DNA of 64,000 bases, taken from contig NC_085049.1 of NCBI RefSeq assembly GCF_963662255.1, positions 23,468,142-23,532,141 of the forward strand, given 5' to 3'. The notes under the pieces are model-generated. The model was not told the origin of the DNA and ran no database searches. It worked only from the letters and a program-made list of their open reading frames with translations. The position numbers and the translations under genes were made by a program. How positions within the stretch are numbered: the first letter of the stretch is position 1; every line of letters starts with the position of its first letter. Source of the stretch: Cinclus cinclus. Taxonomy: Eukaryota > Chordata > Aves > Passeriformes > Cinclidae. Positions 48,476 to 59,620 of this stretch are shown in pieces.

Positions 48476-50315
48476 ATGATAAATCACATTTTTGGTTGTG
48501 GTAGAATGATCTGGTTGTATTTTATGTTGAATAATTGGCTATATCTTCACTAAATGGCTTAAAGAAAATGATGGAATACATGAAATAATTGATTTAAATT
48601 AATTTTGGAAACTGAGGAAAACAGGCAAGGTATGATAGATCTCCTGGGAAGTTTCAGAAAACCTTTCAGGACAGCAGCATTGAATACAAATTAGCACAAA
48701 GTAGGGGGGAGATAGTGGAGGAGGGGAGCAATTGCCCATAAAAGGTGTTAAAATCTATTACTTGATCTATGACTATTTTATGGGTTTAGGGATGAAATCC
48801 ACACATTTCCAAGGTGCCTTTATGTCATTCTGTGATGATGCAGGAGCAAGCAGAGACACTGACAGCTCAGTGCCTTTCTGCCACGGGCTGCTTCAGAGCT
48901 CAGTCCCCTGCTCCAAATACAGCAGGAGAACTCTCCCTGTCTCTCACCAGTGCCATGGGGATCTTCAGGCAATGGGAATCCACTGAGAAAGTCCTGCTCC
49001 TGCCTCCTGGAAGATTTTCTTTGTGGTGGCAGTGGTCTGTGAAATGTTGGAGATGAAGAGTCTGGTTTAGACATCTCAGCTCCACTGAAATGAGGCAGAA
49101 TCTTCCAACTCCAGTGTCAGCAGCTTTTGGGTCACATCCATAAGGCTGTGAAGATGGTAACTAGAAATCAAGAGGAGTGATTCTTAAAAATATGAAATAT
49201 AATTCAAATGAGCCCTTTTCCTCCCTTTTCTTAGCAAAAACATTTTTGTTCTTGCAAGGAATTTAAGTAGAGAGAAAAAATTCCCAAACAAATCAGATGT
49301 AGATTATGGATGGTTTCATTATTCTTGTGTCAAAGTTCAATAGGGAGGCCTGGTTTCTGTCTGCATCTCATTGAGTTTACATTTTATTTTGAGAAAAGGG
49401 TGGTAAATCATTCCCAAAATATCTGACATGTTGAAGGCTTAAAGCTTTCTCAGTGTAAACCTGCTGTAATTTGTTTCTTGTCTTCCAAAAACTTATTGCT
49501 ACTGGACTTTTTTAATGGGGATTTTATGGTGTTACAAATACTGTATTTATTTTTTTTGACTCATGAAAGCATGGGCTGATCCAGTCCAAACAGAAAGTCA
49601 TGTCCAATTGTTTTTCAATTCCCTCCCTCTGTGCAAGAATGAGATAATTTCATCCCATTTTTCTCTCTCAAATCTACACCCCTCATCCTTCAGCCAACAA
49701 ACTGTGGTGGCCTCAATTTTCAAAACCGTTTTAAAAAAACCCCCTACTTTCACCCTCCCCTTCCTAGATAAATATCTCATTTCAGTCACAGTGCTATCTT
49801 GCCATGCTGGAATAAACATATCTGCTTTTCCTTCGCTTGTCTGCATTCCCTAGAAAATTGTGTGTCTATCTTTGTGGCTCAGTCCTTCTCCTTGGACCTG
49901 TTTGCACTAGAAGAATCACTGAGCACTTAATTAAATCAGATTTAGCCTTCTCTTCCTGCATAGACCACTGTACTGGTGTAGGCTGGATCCTTAAGGGTAC
50001 CAGCATCTGCATTTTTCATCCTCCCTTGCCTTGTGCCTCTTTGGAGGGACTGAGAGTTGGGGTGAGTAACACAAATTCTTCCATTGGCTCCCTGTATTTT
50101 CACTGTGGGCAGAATCCAGGTGCTGCCACCAAACTTCTCCATATGGAGAGACAGAAGGGTATATCATAAATAGGCTCCTCAAATTTGTGATTTGCTCCTC
50201 AGAATCTGGTGCTGTCCCCTGCACATCTGTAACAGAAGCACCTCTCTGCTGAGTTATCTGATGGCACTCATCAAAAAAGTTTTCTTCCTCACTGAAATCT
50301 CAGGATTTCAAGGTG

Positions 50316-50345
50316 TTTTTTTTGTTTTTTTTGTTTTTTTTTTTT
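50316..50345. repeat. T-rich low-complexity run
   Basis: Thirty bases of T interrupted by two G. Confidence 0.9.
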
Positions 50346-50724
50346 AAGAAACCTTTTGATTTCACTCACCAGAAAACCCATGGTGTTTTAGTTGATTTGC
50401 AGAAATCCCAAATCCCATTTTCTTCTCTTTCTCCTCAAAAAATACTCGTAAGTAGATGACTGAGATGAGTGAGTTTGCAAGCAACAGTCATCCTTTATGT
50501 TCCTAGAAACCCAAATTTGAAAGCATTGAAAAGTATCTTTCCATGTCTTCATTCTGCTTTGTCCATGGTCAATACTGGGTGAGGAGAGAAATTTCAGATG
50601 GCAGCCCTGCTTTTTTTGGGGTCATGGGGGACACATGCTTGCTTTTCCTTTCAATGTTTTGTAGAAACTGCTGCCACAGCTAGGATAGATGTAATTGCTG
50701 GTCTCCCAAGACTTGTGTGATTTC

Positions 50725-50745
50725 TTTTTTTTTTTTTTTTTTTTT
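50725..50745. repeat. Poly(T)21 run
   Basis: Twenty-one T in a row, the longest homopolymer seen in the window. It has no retrocopy next to it that I recognise. Confidence 0.9.
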
Positions 50746-51091
50746 AATTTCTGCATCCAGCAATAGCAAACCAGCTACATAAATGCAACAAGATTTGAAT
50801 TATAGAGAACTAAACCCTCTTGAACTGAAATATGTGTTCTGTGGGGCTGGAATTCACAAGTTTAACAGATGTAAATATGCCACAGTTCACTCAGATGTGT
50901 CACATACCATCATTCTTTTACTGTTGCCACAGGAATTGACCCTAAAAGGCTGCAGGGCTTGAAAGCCTTAACCCAGAGTTCTTTTAAGACCCTTTTTATT
51001 CAGTTCTTTTTTTTCTGAACTTACTGAAAAAAAAAAAAATCCATGTGGTTATTTTATTACTGTCTGTCTTTAACCTTGGTGCTAAACCCTT

Positions 51092-51165
51092 AGGGTGAAA
51101 TCCTGGCCCTGTCGAAGTGAACAGCAAAACTTATGAATTTAGTAAAGCCACGGTTGTGGCCCTTT
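51092..51165. repeat. Ancient amniote repeat-like fossil motif
   Basis: GGGTGAAATCCTGGCCCTGT then CGAAGTGAACAGCAAAACTT closely follows the old string 'gggtgaaatcctggcccc-ttgaagtcaatggcaaaact'. This is the clearest of the fossil copies in the window. Confidence 0.45.
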
Positions 51166-51876
51166 TATTCAGCATCAATTTCCATCACTTCCTTCAAAAT
51201 ATACATAAATATGCTGGATGAGAATACCAAGAGTTAATAAAATTGACACCCTTTCATAGATATTAGCTCTTATTTTGCTTTTCACTTTTACTAAATTATT
51301 CTTAATTAAAGGTTTGGGTGGTGTTTTTGGCCTTTTTCTCCTTGTCCTTTTAATTGTTGTAGTTTTCCTCTGATTGAGAAACCAATAAACCCCAAACACA
51401 ACTGAAACTTCTGTAACATCCAGGATATCTGAGGCTGCACCAAAAATTAGTGGGAGCACAAGAAGTTTAGATATTTTTGTCCTCCCCCTGCCTCCTTCTT
51501 GTGCCTGTGAATGTGAGAAGGTGTTTCTTTATGTGAACAGACTGTAGGAATATGACTGAAGAAAAGCCTGGATCTACACTGTTCTTCCCAAAAGAAAGAA
51601 AGAAAATTACAGGTGGGGACACAAGAATCTGGTCACTGCTCTTCCTTTTCTCCAGATACAATTGCTCCAGCTACTTAGCCTTAGAATCTGTTCTTTTTAG
51701 CTTTTGCCCTGCACCTTTTTCCATTATCCTACAGACCAAAAAGCATCAACTAGAAGGACAGCCTTAAAAATGCCGACCTATTATAAATAATCCTTTGTTC
51801 CTGGCAGCTGGATTCTAGGGGATTTTTGTCTTTTCATGTAAAATCTCCACATGCATCTCTGTTCTAGAAAGTATTC

Positions 51877-52285
51877 ATAGAATCATGGAATCAATCACAA
51901 AATGGTTTGGTCTGGAAGGAACCTTAAAGACCTCCCAGTTCCAAGCTTCTGCCATGGCCAGGGACACCTTCCACAATCCCAGGTTGCTCAGAGCCCCATC
52001 CAGCCTGGCCTAGAACACTTCCAGGAATCCAGGGGCAGCCACAGCTTCTCTGGGCAACTTGTTTCAAGTTGCAGGTTCCTCACAGGGAACAATCTTTTCT
52101 CGATATCCCATGTAAACCTTCTCTCTGTCAGTGTGAAGCCATTCCCCCTTGTCCCATCACTCCATCCCTCGTCAATAGCCTCTCTCCATCTTCCCTGTAG
52201 GTTCCCTTCAGGCATTGGAAGGCTCAATTAAGTCCCCTTGATGCCTTCTTTTCTCCACGCTGAAGGCTGAACAATCCCAATTGTA
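51877..52285 (-). mobile_element. CR1 LINE 3' end, antisense
   Basis: CATAGAATCATGGAATCAAT, GTCTGGAAGGAACCTTAAAG, CAGCCACAGCTTCTCTGGGC, CTCTCTGTCAGTGTGAAGCC and GAGGTTCCCTTCAGG-like blocks occur in CR1 antisense order. The minus-strand frame 51988-52227 carries degenerate pieces of the ORF2 tail ([20 protein letters not shown]). Diverged, with an insertion near the SLEV region. Confidence 0.92.
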
Positions 52286-55102
52286 CAGCCACTGAAGACA
52301 TAACCACCTGGGCCAACAAAGTATTTTCCTGCATCTGTCCTCTTTCAACCTGCACTCCAGATGTCCCACCTCTTCAACCTCTCGATTCCACTCCACAAAT
52401 TTCTCATTTTTCCCAAGTCATCATCACTCTTCCCCCTAGATCCCCCAAATCCAGCTGTTCCTTCTTATTGTATCAATAGAGAAACTGTTGAATCATCTCT
52501 CTGATTTTTGAAAAGGAGCCTTCATCTAATCACCATGTGCTTACAGCCCAGCCAGGATCACTTGGAGCTTGATTTCTCTCTTTTCATCATATATTTTTTT
52601 CTAAAAAGCTAGAGGGTTATTGACAGGTGGGGCTGTAGTGATTTTACGCTCACTTCAGATGCTTGTTAATGTGCATAATGCAGTGCTTATTGGTTATACT
52701 GGGAATTGCAATCAGCATAATTCAGCCATGTTCCCACCTCTTACCTAATACAATAATTTGGTGCCAATCCCCTGTGAGATGCTGCAATGTCATTTTTAAC
52801 TGCTCAAGACACAGCCTGACAAAAGCCTGTTCATTTTCTTCCTCTCTCATCCTACATTCATTCTTCTCACCCGCTGTTCTGTCTCCTTAAGGATGCACCT
52901 TGCTTTTTGACATTTCCTGGCAAAAGGACCAGAAAAAATGGCTATTCTACAGCTTTACAGTTTTCCCTCTTTGCCCAGATCTGTGTGGAGTCATGAAACT
53001 TTGCTGCATGAGCCTCTTCAGCACAAAGCTTCTGGGACACTCATGATGAATGGGCAAACCTACCTCTTCCTCACTGTGGGGGGCTGCCTGGCAGGAACAA
53101 ATCAGAAGCTAAAATAACTCTTTTCTGTCAATCTTCTTTAAAAACATTGATCTGGGTAATTAAGAAACAGGCTTTGAACAAAGGTGCTTAAAAAGCGTAC
53201 TCGGTTTTAGCATTACAATCATAAGCACAGGTAAAGGGTTCTGCAAAAGTAATTTTCATTGCCCTATTGCTGTGTAGCTGGAGAATAGCACCCTGCAAAT
53301 CCCTCTTCTATGTTCCTTTAACTTTCTGACACATTTCTGCTTGGTCTCAAACTTCACATGCTTGGATATGACACAAAGGTACATTTTTTGGCGGAAAGAA
53401 AAAAAAACACATACAAAGAAGCATACACTCTTCAAAGCTGAACTCCAAATGGTTAAAGGTGCTGTTCCTCATGTCTGACTTAAGAGAACCAGATGAAAAA
53501 TTAAAAATTATTCTGAGAAATTGAGCCCTGGATTTGGTGTATTCCCAGATAAACATTAAAAACAACAATTGTTTTAGTTACTAGGTTCTCATGGGAGATG
53601 TGTGTATGCATTAAACTCCAGAACTGGATTCTGTGGTGTTGTAGCTGAAGGATTAGATCACACGTGCACAGATTTCACATCTAAACACACACAAATTTTA
53701 TCTCAGCTGCTGCTGCACTGTGACAACGAGATGTTCTTCACTCTCATCTGCCCACAGAAGTGTGAGGGACATTTATAGCTCGTATCATTTCATTGGAACA
53801 GAAATCAGCACTATCTTGAACTTACTCTTCACCATCCTCTGAGAGTTCCTCATATTAGGAAATTAATTGGGATATACTGGAAGAGCATCCCGGGAATTCT
53901 TAGATTGTTTTAAATCCTGTCCCTGCCTCCTACCCTCTGAATGCTACATGACCTCTGTCACAGACAAGTTCCCTTGGCTGCCATAAAGGCAGAGGGGGAG
54001 AAAGGGAATTTTAGTGTCTTGAAATGCCTGAGTTCGCATGTGTAGGAAGTAAATGTCTTTGTAAGGATTCATCTAATTCTGTCTCGTGAAGCTTTATTTT
54101 ATATTTACCCCCACCCTTTCTTTAAAATTGTGTAATCTGAGTGTCCTGAGTACCAGTAATACCAAGTACTGATGATGTTAACATCAGACTTGTGAGTTAC
54201 GTCTTCCTTCCACCTCAAACAAAAGCTGTTGTCCTGTTGATTTTTGAAACTTCATGATCCAGGATCTGAGAGGGCTTGATGCAATCTATACGTGTTTAAA
54301 GAGTGTCTTCCAATGCCCAATTCCTCCATACTGGTGATGAAACATAATGGGTCCTGTGAACACTGGTAGGGGCAGAAATTCCTCAGTCACTGTGGGAACA
54401 CAGTGATCCTATGGCTCAGTATAAATTTGGGAATGAAGCAATAAACCCACACAGTAAAGCCTTTATTGTGTTTGCCAGCTTTTGCTCTTCAGCCTTGCCC
54501 TGCTGCTGAAGTCAAGGTCCAGGAAAGCGGTTCTGCTTCCCTGGAGGTCCAAAGGAAAACCCCTTTCCCCAGATATTCCTGTATCCAAGCCACACACCTA
54601 CAGTTCAAAGGGTTTATCACAAGCTGTGGGGGAAGAATGTGTGGGAGAGCCCTGCTTACACTACTGGCAAAACATCACTGGAATTAGTCTGGATTTCCAC
54701 TCATGGCACATGTGTAAAGAACTGTAAAATAGTGCTGTATGTTTCTGTGGAAGATAAATATCATCTGCAAAAGAAAGATATCCAATGAGTATAAATCTGG
54801 ATATTTTATGCTAATTCAACTGTATTTTGCTCCCTTGATTTTTAAGAAATACCTCATTCTACTCTGTTTTTCCATGGGAAATTCTCAGTGTGTAAAATAG
54901 CATAAAGCTGGTGATGCATATGTATTTAAGATATCATTGGGGGGCACATTGGGAAAACTTTACACTTCATTTAGAAATTATTCATTTTACTCTAATTTAT
55001 TTGCCAGTGTAATTAAATTTGTATGCCCATCTCAGTGGGACAGTGTTTGATAGTGCTATTTGTACTGTCAGTACATTCTTGCACCCTCTTTGGAAATATT
55101 CC

Positions 55103-55260
55103 ATAATCACAAAATGGGCTGGGTTGGAAAGGACCTTGAAGCTCACCTAATTCCAACCCCTGTCATGGGCAGGGACACCTTCCAGGTTGCTCAGAGCACC
55201 ATTCAACCTGGCTCTGGACACTGCCAGGCATGAGGCAGCCACAGCTTCTCTGGGCAACAC
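55103..55260 (-). mobile_element. CR1 LINE 3' terminus, antisense
   Basis: ATAATCACAAAATGGGCTGG, GTTGGAAAGGACCTTGAAGC, CATGGGCAGGGACACCTTCC and GCAGCCACAGCTTCTCTGGG: an antisense CR1 3' end lying 410 bp before an ANO2 exon. Confidence 0.92.
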
Positions 55261-55669
55261 ATGAATATCTGGTAATTTTTTACCTTAAAATTCTATTATA
55301 CTGGAAGTTCCCAATTTTTACAGTGAGACAAAAGAGTGCCTGCAGTAGAAATGTGGAATGAAACCATTATGTTTTGTATTTTGTTAAAGGAGAGGTGCTC
55401 ACTGTGTTGCTCTTAAGAGTACTAATTGCTAATATTGTTTAGGTCCAAAGATCTTCAGGAAGATCCCCTTGGAATATGCATCTAGAGAGAAAAATGATTT
55501 CAACGTACTGGATTCAACTCCAGTAGCTTGTACCTGTCAATAAACAACATCAGAACTTCCCAGGATCAAAGTAACACAAGTTTAATTTTGTGTTGCTGTG
55601 CAAAGACTTGGGCCAAATCTTTTAGGGGGAAAAAATGGACTTGGTTCAATCTGAACTTTTATTCCTCAG

Positions 55670-55818
55670 GAAGCTCAAGAAGCTCTTCAGGAAGCTGAAG
55701 GATGAAAGAACTGAGCAAAAAGAAATGGACACCAACCAATCAAAGGACCCTCAGCAATGGGATCTTGACTACATCTTGGAACCTTTCACCGGTCTGACTC
55801 CAGAATACATGGAAATGA
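55670..55818 (+). CDS. ANO2: ANO2 exon: TM6-TM7 cytosolic loop and TM7 calcium ligands
   Basis: A 149-bp exon (1 nt + 49 codons + 1 nt) between attcctcag and TGA|gtaagt. It reads [40 protein letters not shown] and [21 protein letters not shown] and WDLDY are ANO2 signatures (ANO1 has KMKKLIRYLK and YEVDY). The two Glu of PEYMEM (55803-55805 and 55812-55814) match E702 and E705 of mouse TMEM16A, both calcium ligands at the inner end of TM7. The stretch between the basic helix and WDLDY is hydrophilic and variable across vertebrates. Confidence 0.97.
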
Positions 55819-56094
55819 GTAAGTTTTTGGAAATTCCTTTCCCTTTCTGCAATAACCATGGCTTTACATAGGACTGTATGTCAGAGGTGGTCATGAGAAA
55901 GGGGGGGAAATACCCCAGCACTTGTAGTTCGCAGAAATTCCATGTGAGCCAACAGGGCTATGAGACTACCATAGTGCCAACAGAGAAATAATGATGAATC
56001 CCAGAAGCTGTTAATACTTCTGCTGACAGATTCCAGGATACCCAGCTGAGAAAAGTGCATAGAAACCCTTTGGCTGCAGAATCAATAGCTGTGG

Positions 56095-56550
56095 TTAGGA
56101 GGGAATCTCTGGAGATCATCTGGTCCAACCTCCTGCTCAAAGCATGGTCAGCTAGAGGATGTTTCTCAGAGACTTGTCAGTTGGGCTTTGAGTATTTCCA
56201 GGGATGGAGACTCAACTTTTCCAGTATTTGATCACCCTCACACCAAGGATTTTTAAAGGTTTAAGTTGCATTCCCTGCATTTCCATTCATGCCCTGTACC
56301 TCTTGTCCTTTCACTGGATGCCCTTGAGAAGGTTTTAGCTGTGTCTTCTCCAACCTGCCACATGGGTAAGATCCCCTGAACTTCTTTTCCTGTGGTACAG
56401 CAATCCCAGTGCTCTCAGATTCTCCTTGTTCCTCAGATCCTTTGGTCCCTCAAACATCTTAATGGCTCTCCAGTGGATTCACTGCAGTGTGTCCATGTTC
56501 TTTTGCTACTGGGGAGCACAGACCTGTAGCTGCCTCATGAGCAGACCCTG
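56095..56550 (-). mobile_element. Old CR1 LINE 3' end, antisense
   Basis: CTGGAGATCATCTGGTCCAA, CCTCCTGCTCAAAGCATGGT, CAGGGATGGAGACTCAACTT, TGCCCTGTACCTCTTGTCCT and TTAATGGCTCTCCAGTGGAT form the antisense tail of an older CR1 subfamily, in the correct order over about 455 bp. It may reach a little beyond 56550. Confidence 0.88.
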
Positions 56551-57761
56551 GAGACGCAGGGAGGGAGAAAACAGGAATGTTGTGGGTGGGGGAGTAGAAA
56601 GGAGAGAAATAATCCAGGAAAACCCAAGCTTTAGGACACACAAGAATTCAGGGAGAAGCACAATGGGCATGGTATCTAAAACCAGACATCTGTTAAATAC
56701 TGAATGTGGCAACTCCTGTTTTAACAAGTCAGTGTTCTCAAAGTATCTAAAGGGGAATTCTAAGGGGAATTTTATGGCAAAAAAATTTAATACCATACAT
56801 GGTTTATCTCTCTATCACAAAGCAATCTTGGTTTGTAGATACAATTTTTAGTCTAATTAAAAATTAATAAATTAAAAAGTATAGAATGGTAGATTCATAT
56901 AATTCTATACATTTGTAAGTGTACACTAGGTATTTCACATGACAGCAGATTTGGGGATGCCTTATTAATACGTTTAGAATCCCAACCTTGCCCTCTGTAG
57001 TGCCATCAAGAATCCCTCACCTCCCATAATCTCCCTCTCAATTGTTCCAACTCACCTTAGAATCTTGTCTGTGTTGCCACTTCTATTAGCTTACACCCTT
57101 CTGCACATGATGATACTTTGTTGAAAAATTATCCTTTAGGACTGACTTTTATTCCATTAATTACTTCAGCCTGAGGTGATTTTTCTTCCTGTAAACCTTA
57201 AGCTAGCCTCTTAGCAATTTTTGAAATGAAACAATTGTGAAAAAAATTTGACATTTTTTTCCCCGTAAAAAAAAAAGTTATGCTCAGCAATACCTCAGAA
57301 ATATCTGTATTTTAATAACTCAAATTTCTTGGTTAGCTAGATCTAAGGACAAGGACCTTTTAGTTGCCAGTAACAAATATATACTGGTGTGATGTTTGTC
57401 AGCCTTGCTTGAGCTTGCTGTCAGTGGCCTTGATCCTGCTGTGGGAAAAGTGACCCTCCAATGTTGTGAGTTTGAACATAATTTCCAAAATGTCAGATTT
57501 GTTTTAAGGGTTCATTTAAGGCCACCTATTCAGAAAGGAAGCAGGTCGGTAGTCTGTCCTTCAATGAAGAAAAGCTACAGTGGGGTTTTCCTTACCTGTG
57601 TTTTTACTTCAGAGTTCCTCTTGGAGTTCCTATGGTTAGTCATTTGTTACACTGTCCCTTAGGGAACTTTTCGGGATTTTTTAATTTTAGGAGCAAGTTC
57701 TAGAAATTGCCAAGGTGAATGAAATCATGTGCACTGAAATGAGTCAGTCAATGTATTTATT

Positions 57762-57784
57762 AAAAAAAACAAAACAAAACAAAT
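57762..57784. repeat. (AAAAC)n-like A-rich run
   Basis: AAAAAAAACAAAACAAAACA then AA: a short A-rich simple repeat. Confidence 0.85.
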
Positions 57785-57849
57785 GCAGAGGTACCACCAT
57801 AATCAGTTAAGGTTTGGGGGTTCCTGTTCAAGGGAAGTGATCCTAGCCC

Positions 57850-57985
57850 CAAGTCTGCCAAAGTTTGGACAATGCTCCCAGGAACATGGTGGGATTCTTG
57901 GGCTGTCCTGTGCAGTGCCAGGAGTTGGACTTTGATGGTTCCCTTCCAACTCAAGATAATCCATTATTCTATTTCATGGTTCTGA
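57850..57985 (+). mobile_element. CR1 LINE 3' terminus, different subfamily
   Basis: GTCTGCCAAAGTTTGGACAA, GGGCTGTCCTGTGCAGTGCC, AGGAGTTGGACTTTGATGGT and TCCCTTCCAACTC...TATTCTATTTC is the sense 3' end of the CR1 subfamily whose antisense copy is at 33.5 kb. Confidence 0.85.
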
Positions 57986-59404
57986 CTTGTAGTGTCAGGG
58001 TTTAAGCTACTGATGTTATAAATCACTGGACACTAAGCCTGTAATTTAGATCAGTCCCTTGTGCCAGGATCATAAACCATGGCGAGCGCCTCAGCCTGCA
58101 GCCACTCAGGGATGATTCAGGGAGAATGAATGGATGAATTATTGATCTAAACATTTGTTTACAACAGGAGGATGAGCTTCCCAAGTGGAGAAGCCTTGCA
58201 GTGTGCCAAGCTGTGCCCTGCCTGTGGGATTTGCAGAAAAATGTAGAGCAGATGAAAGCCAAGCTGCTCCTCCCCAGCCCTGGCTGCAGCCCTGGGTCCA
58301 TGTCCCTGCTCTCAGCTGTCAGATCCACTGCTTGGACCACCCACGCTGGCAGGAAACACTTGGTGCAACTCAGCACTGAACCTGTCAGCTGGGATTGTTG
58401 TCAAGGGCATCATGCTGCAAGAAGCAGCTCAGCAGATTATTTGCTTATTTCTCTAATTTTGAGCTGGGGACAGTGGGAAGTGAAGCAAATTCAGAAAGCT
58501 AGAGGAAGACTTTTTTTTCTTCTGTATTCCTCAAAAAGGCATGGTTACTGGAATACAAGAAGAGGCATGATATTAAGGAAAAGAGAGAAATCTGGCTGCT
58601 GTTTCATAACTTCTTTCTTAGTTTTCACACTGATTTACTCAGGCAACTTCCCTCAGGCATTAGTGGCAATCTGGAATGAAGCAGCTGAAGGAAGAACTGC
58701 AGATGGGGCTTGCTGAAGCCTTTGGGTTTCTGCATGCAGATGGTGATGGTGTTTCATGTAAAAGCAGGCAGATTATGTATCCAAGTGTGAGTAGTTAGTA
58801 TATTCAGCTTTGTCCTGCCAGGATGCTCCTACTTTTGAGGATGGATGACATCCTTAGCTAAGACTTTTGCCTCCAGGTCTACCATTCACGAGGTTGTATC
58901 ATAATCACAGGCAATCCTTGTTTTTTTATCCATATATCCGCTCTTTTGCTCATTTTTGCCAAAACCTGGAGTCTGGCCCACTCCCCACATGGCCAACCAC
59001 ACATTCTCCTTGCACTGTGTTATAAAGTGAATTAATCCTGTTAAGGCAGCACTTTTCTGAGGGACAGTGCTTGGAGCAGTCTCAGGATGTGTTTTGCAGC
59101 ATGATGCGCCACAGGTAAAAGAGTTTTTGATGATAGCTACCCTGCTTAAATTTTGGGATACCCATTTCGAAGCTGCTTTCTTTTTTGTTCTTATTTCTTA
59201 TTCTAACAATCCTGAAGCCTTAGAGAGACTTCCACCTTCTCACTCTCCTACCCCTGCCCTCATTTAAACCACAGTAGGTTCATAGAAATAGCAAGATTTA
59301 CTGGTTATTTTTTAACCTCCTCTATTTTCTCATTTGGGAAAGGTGACTCTGTCTTCTCTACTGGAATTTGTTTCTGCAAAGTATCCGTCACTCCAGTCCA
59401 TGCC

Positions 59405-59620
59405 ACCAAATAGATTAGATGCAAGAAGGAATTTTTTACAATGAGGGTGGTGAAACACTGGCATAGGTTGCCCAGAGAGGTGGTGGATGCCACATCCCTG
59501 GAAACATTTCAGGTCAGGTTGGATGAAGCTCTAAACAAAAGGACCTGGTTGAAAATCCCTTGCTCATTGCACAGGTTTGGACCAGATGACATTTAAATGT
59601 CCATTTCTACCCAACCAAAT
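59405..59620 (+). mobile_element. CR1 LINE 3' end, diverged
   Basis: TAGATGCAAGAAGGAATTTT, GGTGGTGAAACACTGGCATA, GGTTGCCCAGAGAGGTGGTG, CCTGGAAACATTTCAGGTCA and GGACCAGATGACATTTAAAT match a CR1 3' end in sense. The terminal repeat has decayed. Confidence 0.88.

Larger units (their letters stand above)
48355..55669 (+). other. ANO2: ANO2 intron (7.3 kb)
   Basis: Runs from GTACGT to attcctcag. It contains antisense CR1 copies at 51877-52285 and 55103-55260, T-rich runs at 50316-50345 and 50725-50745, and fossil repeat motifs at about 48435 and 51092. The rest (48480-50315, 50746-51090, 51166-51876, 52286-55102, 55261-55669) shows no gene or named repeat; short open frames in it have no recognisable domain. 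Confidence 0.85.

Noticed and set aside
50725..50745. Poly(T)21 as the tail of an antisense retrocopy
   Set aside because: No flanking coding sequence or target duplication was found.
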